Shown here: one piece after another, positions 7,996-16,996 of the stretch
Layout: the number at the start of each line of letters is the position of its first letter
How positions within the stretch are numbered: the first letter of the stretch is position 1
NCBI GenBank assembly: GCA_021513715.1
Contig: CP084167.1
Coordinates: 2,303,555 to 2,367,554, forward strand
DNA length: 64,000 nt
DNA from: Candidatus Heimdallarchaeum endolithica
Lineage (GTDB): Archaea > Asgardarchaeota > Heimdallarchaeia > Heimdallarchaeales > Heimdallarchaeaceae
Direction: 5' to 3'
Notes under the pieces: generated by a model
What the model saw: only the letters and a program-made list of their open reading frames with translations
Database searches by the model: none
What the model was told of the DNA's origin: nothing
Program-made: the position numbers and the translations under genes

Positions 7996-8658
7996 ATGGA
8001 ATCAACTCAAAGAACAACAATTGATGCCAATAGTACTTATAAGAATCCGTTAAAAAGAATAGTTGGACATTTACTTTTTTCTTATGATAGTTTTCTTGAA
8101 TTACCCAACAAGTACCTTTTAGTAAACGCAATTTTGATAGCTTTTATTTCATCAATGTTAGTTTTAGCTAATATCCTAGTTTTAATTAGTAAATTTGAAC
8201 TAACAGGTACAATTGGGCAAGGATGGATTGATTTTAAAAATAATTTGATTTTATCAGCTCTTCTTACTCCTGGTTCTCTGTTGTTATGGGCTCTATTAAT
8301 GCATTCAATGTTAAGTTTTATGGGTGGAAAAGGAAAATTTCTACGTTCTCTTGCGATATATTGTATTGCTCAAATCCCCGTAATTATTGGTGATCTGATC
8401 CTTTTAATTGTTGCTTTTACTCAACCAACTATAATCGCGGATGGGAGTTTAGATCCTGGTAGTTTTACTCAACTAACAGGACAATATTTCCATTCTCACT
8501 CCCTTGCTTCCTTGATTTTAACACCTTTTACAATACTTTATTCCAATCTTGTTGCAGGAATTGGTATGAGTGCTGAACATAAAGCTCCAGAACTATTAGG
8601 TTGGATCTCTGGTGGAATTATTGCTTTATTTTCTATTTTACTAAGAATTTTCGTATAA
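7996..8658 (+). CDS. Yip1-domain-like polytopic membrane protein
   Basis: 220 residues with five hydrophobic segments. An amphipathic N-terminal stretch (NPLKRIVGHLLFSYDSFLELPNK) precedes the first span, and a segment with GGKGKFLRSLAIYCIAQIPVIIG resembles the conserved core of the Yip1/YIF1 family. The role of Yip1-like proteins in archaea is unknown; in eukaryotes they take part in Rab-dependent trafficking. The match is to the general pattern only. A ribosome-binding site (GGAAGG) lies 15 nt upstream. Convergent with metK, 13 bp away. Confidence 0.6.
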   Translation: MESTQRTTIDANSTYKNPLKRIVGHLLFSYDSFLELPNKYLLVNAILIAFISSMLVLANILVLISKFELTGTIGQGWIDFKNNLILSALLTPGSLLLWALLMHSMLSFMGGKGKFLRSLAIYCIAQIPVIIGDLILLIVAFTQPTIIADGSLDPGSFTQLTGQYFHSHSLASLILTPFTILYSNLVAGIGMSAEHKAPELLGWISGGIIALFSILLRIFV

Positions 8659-8671
8659 GTTTAAAAAAGAA

Positions 8672-9868
8672 TTAGTTCTCTTTCTTATACTCTTCTAACA
8701 TTTCTTTAACTTTTTTCTTCAGAATTTCAGCTTTATCAGTATTTTCCCAAGTAAATTCAGGTTCTTCTCTTCCGAAATGTCCATAGACTGAAGTTTTCTT
8801 GTAAATAGGTCTTCTTAAATTGAGTTGTTCTGAAATCATTCCTGGACGAAAATCAAAAATTACATCGACAGCTTGACGAATAATCTCAACAGGATATTTC
8901 TCTGTTTTAAAACATTCAATATTTTGAGCTAAAGGAATCGGCTCCCCAATAGCATAAGAAACTTGTACTTCACATTTTTTAGCTAATCCTGCTGCGACAA
9001 TATTTTTCGCGACATATCTTGCGTAGTAAGATGCTGATCTATCAACTTTTGATGGGTCTTTACCACTAAATGCTCCTCCTCCATGGCTGTCTACGCCTCC
9101 ATAGGTGTCGACAATAATTTTTCTTCCTGTCAATCCTGAATCGCCATGAGGACCGCCAATTACAAACCTTCCAGTTCTGTTGATATAAATCTTAGTTTCG
9201 TCATCAATTAGTTTAGATGGAATTACTTTGTTAATTACTTCTCTTTTAATTCCTTCCTCAATTTCTTCCGTAGAAACATCTTCTGTGTGTTGTGCAGCAA
9301 TAACAATTGCATGAACACGTATGGGTTTGTCTTCCTCATATTCAACAGTAACTAATGATTTGCCATCAGGACGTAGAAAAGGTAATATTCCCTTTTTTCT
9401 TACTTCACTTAGTTTTTTTGTTAGCTTATGAGCTAATACAATCGGTAAAGGCATATATTCTGGTGTCTCATCACAAGCATATCCGTACATGATTCCTTGA
9501 TCTCCTGCTCCTTGTTTTTCTATTTTTGACTTTGATACACCTTGGTCTATATCTGGAGATTGTGCATGAAGAGCATTGATAACTGCGCACCCTCTATAAT
9601 CAAAACCGATTGATGAGTCATTATATCCTATTTCTTTAATTGTTTCTCTAACAATTCTATGAATCTCTTCATTTGATAGTGGTACTATGGTTTTAATTTC
9701 TCCTCCTACGAGTACTAATCCAGTTGTTACAAATACTTCACAAGCAACATGAGCTTCTGGGTCTTTTGCTATAATGTAATCTAAAATAGAATCTGAAATT
9801 TGATCACATATTTTATCAGGGTGTCCTTCAGTAACACTTTCAGAAGAGATAAATTTACGGCAAATCAT
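8672..9868 (-). CDS. metK: S-adenosylmethionine synthetase, bacterial/eukaryotic type
   Basis: Makes SAM from methionine and ATP. At 398 residues it has the canonical bacterial/eukaryotic MAT length and motifs: [14 protein letters not shown] at the N-terminus, [12 protein letters not shown] (methionine-binding loop), and [17 protein letters not shown] (phosphate-binding loop). Most archaea instead use a very divergent archaeal MAT, so this type is notable here. The gene is complete, uses the same AT-rich codons as its neighbours, and lies just downstream of the CYTH gene on the same strand with a 32-bp gap, so co-transcription is likely. Confidence 0.96.
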   Translation of the reverse strand: MICRKFISSESVTEGHPDKICDQISDSILDYIIAKDPEAHVACEVFVTTGLVLVGGEIKTIVPLSNEEIHRIVRETIKEIGYNDSSIGFDYRGCAVINALHAQSPDIDQGVSKSKIEKQGAGDQGIMYGYACDETPEYMPLPIVLAHKLTKKLSEVRKKGILPFLRPDGKSLVTVEYEEDKPIRVHAIVIAAQHTEDVSTEEIEEGIKREVINKVIPSKLIDDETKIYINRTGRFVIGGPHGDSGLTGRKIIVDTYGGVDSHGGGAFSGKDPSKVDRSASYYARYVAKNIVAAGLAKKCEVQVSYAIGEPIPLAQNIECFKTEKYPVEIIRQAVDVIFDFRPGMISEQLNLRRPIYKKTSVYGHFGREEPEFTWENTDKAEILKKKVKEMLEEYKKEN

Positions 9869-9900
9869 TAAAAAAGAACTTAAAAAGACTTCTTTAAATT

Positions 9901-10464
9901 TTATGGTTCTTCGTTTTTTATAGTCTTAATTTTTTTCTCGTTACTTATATGATAAAGTTTCAAAATATCTGTATATGTCTGAGCTTTAAATCTCTGTCTG
10001 TCTAGTGAGAAAAACGATATCGTTTTTTCTATATCATCTTGTGTTCCCTCAATTTCGATAACAAACCCTATTTTTTTGAAGAAATCAATTGTTATTAGAC
10101 AGTTGTTATAATTCAGGAATTTTCTTTCCTTTTTTACTTCTCTTATTTTTTTATATCCCATTCTTTTAAAAATTGATTCTAAAACAATTCCATCGCTTAT
10201 TTGTGTCTCTAATTCTTCTCTTATTTTATATCCTTGTGACGTGTCGACCTTTCCTTTATATGTTAAATAATATTTTTCACCTTGCTTTCTTAACCTTAAT
10301 TCACAGTTTCTTTTCTTTAATTCTCTGCTTTTATCTAAAAAAATGTCGACAATTTGCTCTGTGAAAAATTGTTTGTTGATTTTTTTTTCTATTTTACTTT
10401 GGATATTTTCTATAATTTCCTTTTCTTCAGGAAAAAAATATGCTTTTAACTCTGTTTCGTTCAT
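9901..10464 (-). CDS. CYTH-domain phosphohydrolase (class IV cyclase / ThTPase family)
   Basis: 187 residues. The defining ExExK motif is at the extreme N-terminus (E3-x-E5-x-K7). Alternating charged strands follow ([51 protein letters not shown]), which form the eight-stranded tunnel that binds triphosphates with metal. Archaeal CYTH proteins have been associated with adenylate cyclase or tri/polyphosphatase activity, and the sequence does not separate these. Probably co-transcribed with metK, whose reaction releases triphosphate, which makes a triphosphatase role attractive but unproven. Confidence 0.82.
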   Translation of the reverse strand: MNETELKAYFFPEEKEIIENIQSKIEKKINKQFFTEQIVDIFLDKSRELKKRNCELRLRKQGEKYYLTYKGKVDTSQGYKIREELETQISDGIVLESIFKRMGYKKIREVKKERKFLNYNNCLITIDFFKKIGFVIEIEGTQDDIEKTISFFSLDRQRFKAQTYTDILKLYHISNEKKIKTIKNEEP

Positions 10465-10543
10465 TAATTGCAGGATATACTATTATTATTTGAACATTGT
10501 TTTTAGGAAATTTTATTAAGACTGCTCCAAATAGTTAATTGTT

Positions 10544-11221
10544 ATGAATGTTTCAGACCAAGGTTCCAAACTAGACACTATTATTTCTAAATTAAGAAAT
10601 AACTTAGATCAGTCTTTCTGGTTAGGAAAAGGAACACGTAATTCTTTTAAAAAAAACATAAAAGATTTCCACGAAAAAGGGATTTTAACAAAGGCCGAAT
10701 ACAATTATATTCAAAAGAATGAACGTAGAGTTTTAACTAAAGCTCAACTTATTCATATTATCCCAGAGATACAACAAAAGGATATACTAGAAAATACTAT
10801 AAGAAATCTTTCTCGTGTTATTGTAAAGAAAAAAAGTAGCTCAATAGATGTTTCAGAAGAAAGTGTAAAGCAAAACTTACAAAATGAAGTGCGTAATCAT
10901 ATGAAAGATATATTTGGAGAGAAATTCGAGACTGTGTCTGATGAATTTGATAATGTGATATCAATAATTCTAAACAGTGTAGATGTGAGTTTGGAGCTCG
11001 AAAAACTTTCTAATCGATTGATTTCAATAAGGGATGCACTTTTAGAAAAAGGATACAGTAGAATGTTGATTTATGATATTGATAGACTAGCTGCAAGAAT
11101 GTTAAGTCTGTCTAAAAAGAGCAATCCTGGAGAAATGCCGTCACGAGAAGAGCTAGCTGATCATATCAAACAATTATATTATAACTATAAAATGTCATCC
11201 AAAGACAACAGACTTAGTTAA
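10544..11221 (+). CDS. Uncharacterised helical protein, 225 aa
   Basis: No family recognised. The protein is soluble, lysine-rich in the first half and almost wholly helical. Residues about 5-65 (FWLGKGTRNSFKKNIKDFHEKG and following) could be a small basic domain; about 95-170 a segmented helical bundle. No Cys pairs, no membrane span. It starts 80 bp from the divergent CYTH gene and is followed by a 194-bp gap before the aCPSF1 gene. Confidence 0.55.
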   Translation: MNVSDQGSKLDTIISKLRNNLDQSFWLGKGTRNSFKKNIKDFHEKGILTKAEYNYIQKNERRVLTKAQLIHIIPEIQQKDILENTIRNLSRVIVKKKSSSIDVSEESVKQNLQNEVRNHMKDIFGEKFETVSDEFDNVISIILNSVDVSLELEKLSNRLISIRDALLEKGYSRMLIYDIDRLAARMLSLSKKSNPGEMPSREELADHIKQLYYNYKMSSKDNRLS

Positions 11222-11316
11222 TAACTTTTTTTTAATTTTGATATTTTGATACTTATTCTACTAATACAATTTTTTATTTTATTGATTTGAATTTATAATG
11301 TGCATTGAAAAAAAGA

Positions 11317-11324
11317 TTTAAATA
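11317..11324 (+). promoter_or_regulatory. TATA-like box upstream of the aCPSF1 gene
   Basis: TTTAAATA in the 194-bp gap before the beta-CASP gene. The implied leader is about 70 nt, long for this window, and contains the short dyad GAGT...ACTC. Confidence 0.4.
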
Positions 11325-11415
11325 AAAATAGAAAATTGTTATAATAGTTTTGAGTGATTTTACTCGAAAAATTAAGATTCTAATTGTTTCTTGACATATA
11401 AAAAAGGTTATTCAA

Positions 11416-13326
11416 TTGAGTTACAAAGAAGTACTAGACGAAATATCAAAAAGCATTAAGAAAGAGTTACCACCAAACTCTGGAGTGACTACTATAGAAT
11501 TTGAAGGGCCAGAAGTAGCTGTTTACAGTAAGAATCCTCAGATTCTAGTAGAAGATGAAACCTTAGTTAGAAAACTAGCAAAAAAGCTTCGAAAGAGGAT
11601 AGTAATTAGATCTGATCCAAAGGTAAGACTTCCAAAAGATGAAGCGACATATTTTGTACAGAAATTGATTGGCGAAGAAAGCAATATTACAACTATAGAT
11701 TTCGATGATAGCCTAGGTGAAATAATAATAGAAGCAGACAAACCAGGTGTAATAATTGGTAAATCTGGTGAGACTTTAAGAAAAATAATATCAGAAACAT
11801 TTTGGAGGCCAAGAGTCCAACGTACTCCTCCTATTGAATCAAAAGTGATTAAAACCATCCGACATGTGTTACAAGAAGACGCAAAGCGAAGGCAAGAAAT
11901 TTTGCGTATGATAGGTAAAAGGATTCATCGCCCTCTCATTTATCGTAATGACACAATACGTGTGACAGGTTTAGGTGGATTTAGTGAAGTGGGAAGAAGC
12001 TCAGCATTGGTGCAAACTGGAGAATCTAGAGTATTAGTTGATTGTGGAATTAGTGTGGGGGCGCAAACCCCTCAATATACTTTTCCCAGATTTGATTTTC
12101 CTGAATTTGACATAGAAGAGTTGGATGCAGTAGTTGTGTCTCACGCACATTTGGATCATTCAGGATTTGTCCCCTATCTATTCAAGTATGGTTATAAGGG
12201 TCCAGTATATGCAACTAAACCTACACGTGACTTAATGACAATGTTACAAATAGATTATCTAGATGTTGCATCAAAAGAAGGAAAACTCCAACCCTATTCC
12301 CAAAAAGAGATTAGAGAAACGGTGCTTCATACAATTGTTTTAGATTTTAATGAGGTTACTGACATTGCTCCAGACTTAAGGTTAACATTTTATCATGCGG
12401 GCCATATAGTTGGAAGTGCTATTCCTCACCTTCATGTGGGAGAAGGGTTGTATAATATGGCTTTTGCTCAAGATATAAAATATGCGCGTTCAAGGTTATT
12501 AGACCCAGCAACAGTGCGTTTTCCAAGATTAGAAACACTGTTTATTGAGTCTACATATGGAAATCCGAATGATATTTTGCCGACTCGTACAGATAGTGAA
12601 AAACAATTAGAAGATGTAATAGTTGAAACTGTTAAACGTGGAGGAAAAGTCCTTATCCCTGTTCTGGCTGTGGGCAGAGCCCAAGAAATAATATTGGTTC
12701 TAGAGGAAATGATGAGAGCAGAAAGGATTCCATTAATACCTGTTTATACTGATGGAATGATACGCGAAGCTACTGCTATCGTTTCAGCTCACCCAGAAGC
12801 GCTTTCTAAATCTGTTCGTGATAGAATTTTCCATGACGGTGAAAATCCATTTTTGGCAGAACAATTTAATCATGTCTCCTCACAAGAAGAAAGAGAACGA
12901 ATAGTGTTGGGTGATCCAGCAATAATTCTAGCAACAAGCGGGATGCTAAACGGTGGACCAAGCGTTTACTACTTTAAAGAACTTTGTGAAGACGAGAAAA
13001 ACGCTTTAGTGTTTGTAAGTTATCAAGGTAAAGGAACTCTGGGTAGTAGAATACAGAAAGGTATTACAGAGGTACAAATGTTTGAAGATGGAAAAACAAT
13101 TATGTATCACATTATGATGCAAGTACACAGTATTTCAGGTTTTACAGGGCATAGCGATAGAAGAGAACTAGAAAATTATATCCGTAAAGTTACACCCAAA
13201 CCTGAACGATATGTTATGATACATGGAGAATCAACAAAAGTGGTAAAATTAGCTTCATGGGCATACAAAACTGTAAGAAAAAATTGTCTTTCGCCATCAA
13301 ATGGAACAACGATTAGATTACATTAA
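11416..13326 (+). CDS. KH-domain beta-CASP ribonuclease aCPSF1
   Basis: 636 residues, the standard length of archaeal CPSF1, the 3'-end-forming endo/exoribonuclease that triggers transcription termination at U-rich gene ends. Two N-terminal KH-type domains (about 1-145) include the GxxG loop IIGKSG. The metallo-beta-lactamase core has HAHLDHSG (zinc ligands) and later Asp/His ligands, and the beta-CASP domain has ATSGMLNGGPS and FTGHSDR. Start is TTG at 11416, preceded by AAAAGGTT, because the N-terminal KH sequence begins immediately there. The T-rich ends of the neighbouring genes are the substrates such an enzyme would recognise. Confidence 0.95.
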   Translation: MSYKEVLDEISKSIKKELPPNSGVTTIEFEGPEVAVYSKNPQILVEDETLVRKLAKKLRKRIVIRSDPKVRLPKDEATYFVQKLIGEESNITTIDFDDSLGEIIIEADKPGVIIGKSGETLRKIISETFWRPRVQRTPPIESKVIKTIRHVLQEDAKRRQEILRMIGKRIHRPLIYRNDTIRVTGLGGFSEVGRSSALVQTGESRVLVDCGISVGAQTPQYTFPRFDFPEFDIEELDAVVVSHAHLDHSGFVPYLFKYGYKGPVYATKPTRDLMTMLQIDYLDVASKEGKLQPYSQKEIRETVLHTIVLDFNEVTDIAPDLRLTFYHAGHIVGSAIPHLHVGEGLYNMAFAQDIKYARSRLLDPATVRFPRLETLFIESTYGNPNDILPTRTDSEKQLEDVIVETVKRGGKVLIPVLAVGRAQEIILVLEEMMRAERIPLIPVYTDGMIREATAIVSAHPEALSKSVRDRIFHDGENPFLAEQFNHVSSQEERERIVLGDPAIILATSGMLNGGPSVYYFKELCEDEKNALVFVSYQGKGTLGSRIQKGITEVQMFEDGKTIMYHIMMQVHSISGFTGHSDRRELENYIRKVTPKPERYVMIHGESTKVVKLASWAYKTVRKNCLSPSNGTTIRLH

Positions 13327-13339
13327 TTTTTAATACTCT

Positions 13340-13921
13340 TTATTTTTCAAAACGTAAATACCAACCCAAATCAAAAGGGCGATGTTTATATCCCTTAATT
13401 ATTACAGTGTTTGGTGGTGCTGAAGATAATTCATTAGAATCAACTAGAGCTTTTCCCACACCATAAAATAATCCTGAATCTTTTTTTCCTCTTCCATAGA
13501 CTGCAAGCCAATTCCCTTTTTTAAACGGTAATGTGTATTCATTAACATTTGCCAAAACAATATCTTTTCCATATAGAAACTGTTTTGTTTTTATAATTAG
13601 CCTTTTTTCCATATATTTATTGAAATAAAAACCCCCAGTAATCTCAAGTTGGAATTGTTTTTCATGTATAATTCCAATGGGATAACCAGCTAGAAATATA
13701 TTTTTAGTCAATTCTAATGAATTATTACGAATGAACTCTATTGTATCTTTTAATTCTTTATTAACAATGTAGACTTCTTTTACTCCTCTCTGTTTTATGA
13801 AAATTGATTTGTTATTCATAATTTCCCTTACTTTTGTATCAAATTCTTTTAATAAAAATGACAAAACGATTTGTTCTTCTTCTTTGCTTGCTTTTTTAAA
13901 TAAGGTTTCAGTTTTTACCAC
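13340..13921 (-). CDS. Nip7-like PUA-domain ribosome biogenesis protein
   Basis: 193 residues. The second half parallels eukaryotic/archaeal Nip7: LAGYPIGIIHEKQFQLEITGGFYFNKY corresponds to 'slGtxxGkfTKtxkFRLhitaLdylA', FLYGKDIVLANV to 'FLYGnhVlKs', and DSGLFYGVGKAL to the terminal PUA strand. Nip7 assists 60S/large-subunit assembly and binds pre-rRNA. The first codons overlap by 14 nt the end of the upstream Nop2/Sun methyltransferase gene, indicating translational coupling. In eukaryotes Nip7 and Nop2 act together, so the arrangement is biologically sensible. Assignment is by pattern, not by alignment score. Confidence 0.72.
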   Translation of the reverse strand: MVKTETLFKKASKEEEQIVLSFLLKEFDTKVREIMNNKSIFIKQRGVKEVYIVNKELKDTIEFIRNNSLELTKNIFLAGYPIGIIHEKQFQLEITGGFYFNKYMEKRLIIKTKQFLYGKDIVLANVNEYTLPFKKGNWLAVYGRGKKDSGLFYGVGKALVDSNELSSAPPNTVIIKGYKHRPFDLGWYLRFEK

Positions 13922-15041
13922 TTTCTTTCACCATCTTAGCAATAAAAAAACCTTCGCCATTAGTTTTATGAGGATATAATCTTACTGCTTTCTTTAGTTC
14001 GGGAGAAAAAGAATAATTTGCAAATTTAGTAACTCCTCTTTCAAAGGAAAATGGAATGTCAACCAATTTTAAGTCATTATCTTTTAGAACTCTGTCAATT
14101 ACTAATTCATTTTCTTCTGGTTCTAATGAACAAGTGCAATAAACGATAGTTCCTCCTTCCTTAAGAGTTTGAATAGCTGCATCTAGAAGTTCTGTTTGTA
14201 ATTTTGAGTATATTGCTAAATCTTCTTCTTTTTTTGAAGTTTTTCTTGAGGGGTCATTAATAATTACTCCAGAGCCAGAACAAGGGGCATCTAACAAAAT
14301 TTTATCAAATTTAATTTTTGATTTAACTATAGCTCTTGCATCGGTGTTTAGAACAATAGTGTTTTGTACTCCCATGCGAACAATGTTTGAATAAAGAGAT
14401 GTGCATCTTCTTTTACTTCGTTCTATAGATATAATTTTTCCTTTGTTTTTCATCAATTGGGCAATGTGAGTTGTTTTTCCTCCTGGAGCAGCAGCAAAAT
14501 CTCCGATCATTTCATGGGGTTTAGGATCCAAAATAAGAGGGGGGAACATTGAATTTTTTCCTTGAACCATATAATAACCATTGAGATATTCAATCGTAGC
14601 CCCAATTGAGATTGGTGAGAAAACTATCTCTCGTGCTTCTGGAATATCTCTTATCTTTTTGAAAATAATTTTTTTTTGAAGAAGTAGAAAATCAATTTCA
14701 GAGAATTGTGTTTTTAAATTATTTAACCTAATTACAGTTTTTAATTTCTTTTCATTAAATTTTAGAAGTTTGATAGTTTCTTTTTCACCAATAAGTTCTA
14801 CAAATCGCTGGATCATATAAGGTAAATAACCTAGTTTATTTCCAAGATCATAAACATCTGAGTAACTGATTTCATCCAGCATAAATAAATAAACAAACAA
14901 ACGTAATAATAAGTTTTTGACTATTAGATAATTGGAAGACGGTATTGAAAAATAAAAGAATAAAATTTTATTCAGTTGATAACCTCTTTGCTCTTCTAAT
15001 TTCAGTAATTGCATCAATTGCTTCAAATCTAACTCGCTCAT
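13908..15041 (-). CDS. Nop2/Sun-family RNA m5C methyltransferase
   Basis: SAM-dependent RNA cytosine-5 methyltransferase. Visible motifs: FAAAPGGKTTHIAQ (SAM binding), DAPCSGSGV (motif IV Cys) and YCTCSLEPEENE (motif VI catalytic Cys). A NusB-like helical N-terminus precedes the core. Substrate is rRNA or tRNA. The Nip7-like partner gene favours rRNA. The frame extends to ATG 15041 or 15014, but both overlap the end of the HEAT-repeat gene (stop at 14968). The real start may be non-canonical and nearer 14970, where recognisable sequence (KILFFYFSI) begins. Part of a three-gene minus-strand cluster HEAT - Nop2 - Nip7. Confidence 0.9.
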   Translation of the reverse strand: MSELDLKQLMQLLKLEEQRGYQLNKILFFYFSIPSSNYLIVKNLLLRLFVYLFMLDEISYSDVYDLGNKLGYLPYMIQRFVELIGEKETIKLLKFNEKKLKTVIRLNNLKTQFSEIDFLLLQKKIIFKKIRDIPEAREIVFSPISIGATIEYLNGYYMVQGKNSMFPPLILDPKPHEMIGDFAAAPGGKTTHIAQLMKNKGKIISIERSKRRCTSLYSNIVRMGVQNTIVLNTDARAIVKSKIKFDKILLDAPCSGSGVIINDPSRKTSKKEEDLAIYSKLQTELLDAAIQTLKEGGTIVYCTCSLEPEENELVIDRVLKDNDLKLVDIPFSFERGVTKFANYSFSPELKKAVRLYPHKTNGEGFFIAKMVKESGKN

Positions 15042-15882
15042 CAGGATCCTTTGTTGAAATTATAATTAACTTGTTAATAGCTTCTTCAGTCTTTAACTCT
15101 CTTAGTATATCTATTGATTCCATTTTTATTTTTGGGTTGTTATCATCTAAACATTTTAAGCAACATTCAATTATTTGTTCTTTATTCTCAGTTTTAACTG
15201 CAACTATTTTATTCAATTCTTGAAGTGCACTCAATTTTACTTCCCAATTTTTGTCATCAGTTTGTTCTACTAGCAAAGGTACTGCACTCCTTATCAATCT
15301 AAAAGTGATAAATCTTGTAGCAACATCCCGAATAAATGGGTCTGTGTGTCTAAGAAAAGGTATGACCAATTCTTCAGAGATCTTATCAGATAGTTTTAAA
15401 CCTATTAAAACTCTTTCTGCTTCATTTTTCACTGCATCATTTTCATCTGACAGTGCTTTAAAAAGAGGTTTTATTATCTGTATACTGTCAAAAGAAGCTA
15501 ATGCTTTTACAGCTTCATATCTTACCTTATCATTTTGATCGAGGATTCTTTTTGCAATATATTCAATGCATTGTTCGTCTTTTAACAATGCCAAACTTCT
15601 TAGAGCAGAAACTCTTACTTCGTATGAAAGATCATGAAGAGAATCAATTAAGGGAAAAAGAGATTTTTTACTACCCATTTTTCCTAACATTTCTGCTGCA
15701 TAAGCTCTGATTTCTTGTTCATCATCAGATAAGGCTCTAATTAATGCTTGGATGCTCTCATCTATTTCAGGTTTTTCAGCTAATTGTTCGATGGCTAATA
15801 AACGAAGAGCTAGAATTTGATTTTTATCTTTTAATGTATTTATTAGCTTTGTTATATTATTACTCATACTTATCAATGACAA
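14968..15882 (-). CDS. HEAT/PBS-lyase repeat scaffold protein
   Basis: 304 residues made of about eight 30-residue helical repeats with the DxxxxVRxxAxxALgxx pattern (DDEQEIRAYAAEMLGKM, DLSYEVRVSALRSLALL, DQNDKVRYEAVKALASF, DENDAVKNEAERVLIGL and so on). Such armadillo-like solenoids bind proteins or nucleic acids and have no enzymatic activity of their own. It is first in the cluster with the Nop2 and Nip7 genes and overlaps the Nop2 frame, hinting at a role in ribosome assembly or RNA modification, which is inference. Start is at the first Met (15882) or the Met six codons later. Confidence 0.85.
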   Translation of the reverse strand: MSLISMSNNITKLINTLKDKNQILALRLLAIEQLAEKPEIDESIQALIRALSDDEQEIRAYAAEMLGKMGSKKSLFPLIDSLHDLSYEVRVSALRSLALLKDEQCIEYIAKRILDQNDKVRYEAVKALASFDSIQIIKPLFKALSDENDAVKNEAERVLIGLKLSDKISEELVIPFLRHTDPFIRDVATRFITFRLIRSAVPLLVEQTDDKNWEVKLSALQELNKIVAVKTENKEQIIECCLKCLDDNNPKIKMESIDILRELKTEEAINKLIIISTKDPDERVRFEAIDAITEIRRAKRLSTE

Positions 15883-15961
15883 TCTCTTTTTATTTTTATA
15901 ATTCTTTTCTAGGAAAATTACGTTTTTAAAGGGATAAATTGTTTATCTCACTGAAGCAAGA

Positions 15962-16993
15962 ATGACAGAAACAGTTTGTGCATATCTATTAGGAGGGGAA
16001 CCTTATACAAGACAAGAACTTGCAAAAAGATTAGGAAAGAAAGGAACATCAAGTGATATATGTCTTTATAACTATTCAAAAGAATTTACCTTGCAAATAG
16101 TTGATCCTATACGCTATCCTGACAAACCGTTAACTCTATTTGAAACTATTTTTATGGCTGATGTTCCCATAGTTATTATTCCACCAGAAGGGCCTGATAT
16201 TCACACAGGTGAGTTTTTACTTTTATTATCTGCACTTGGTTATAAAAATGGGGTTTTTGTTATTGTAAGTGAAAATCAGTATGTTGATATTGTTAATGTT
16301 GAGAAAAAAGTGCATAAAATAACAAAAGGATTAATTGTAGAACAGTATCCTTTCCTCCATGTTGATATAGCAAAAGGAGAAACTATACAAGAGCTCAGAT
16401 CTTTAATAAAAGAGAAAGCCATTCAAATCCCTGACTATAAATGGGCTGATGAAACTCATTCTCGTGTAGATGTAGACCATGTTTTTCCAGTAACTGGGAT
16501 AGGAACAGTAATACTTGGAAGAGTACGGTCTGGAGAAATTGAAAAAGGTGATCAAATACATGTTTTTCCTTCAAATAGAACTTCTGTGATTCGATCTATT
16601 CAAATTAATGATGTGGATGTAAAAAAGGCAATAAATGGTGATAGAGTAGGCTTAGCACTTAGGGGGTTGTTACCGAAAGATGTAGAAAGAGGGTATGTAC
16701 TCTCTAAAAATGTTAGTTGGAATATTTCTAAAGATATTGAAGTTAGTCTTGAACTGACTCCTTATTCCAAATTACCTGAAGTAGGAAAAACTAGACATAT
16801 AATTTCGGGTCTACAAGCTATTAGTTCAAAAGTCAAAAGATGTGAAAAAGAATCTAATGATTCTGAAAATGTATATGAATTAACACTAGAATTAGAAAAA
16901 CCAATTGTATATTTTCACACAGAGCCTGGAATATTAGTAGATTTAAATAGTCGACCAAAAATAATAGGAAAATGTTCCTTTAAGATAAAATGA
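15962..16993 (+). CDS. SelB/EF-Tu-like protein with degenerate GTPase domain
   Basis: 343 residues. About residues 160-343 match the beta-barrel domains II and III of translational GTPases: DHVFPVTGIGTVILGRVRSG is the EF-Tu/SelB domain II signature, followed by GDRVGLALRGL. The N-terminal 150 residues keep the overall G-domain order (ADVPIVIIPPEG corresponds to the strand after switch II), but the P-loop GxxxxGK[ST], DxxG and NKxD are all missing. The protein therefore probably does not hydrolyse GTP. It may bind RNA or the ribosome, or act as a decoy or regulator. Divergent from the HEAT gene by 79 bp and convergent with the bactofilin-like gene 3 bp away. Confidence 0.78.
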   Translation: MTETVCAYLLGGEPYTRQELAKRLGKKGTSSDICLYNYSKEFTLQIVDPIRYPDKPLTLFETIFMADVPIVIIPPEGPDIHTGEFLLLLSALGYKNGVFVIVSENQYVDIVNVEKKVHKITKGLIVEQYPFLHVDIAKGETIQELRSLIKEKAIQIPDYKWADETHSRVDVDHVFPVTGIGTVILGRVRSGEIEKGDQIHVFPSNRTSVIRSIQINDVDVKKAINGDRVGLALRGLLPKDVERGYVLSKNVSWNISKDIEVSLELTPYSKLPEVGKTRHIISGLQAISSKVKRCEKESNDSENVYELTLELEKPIVYFHTEPGILVDLNSRPKIIGKCSFKIK

Positions 16994-16996
16994 AAA

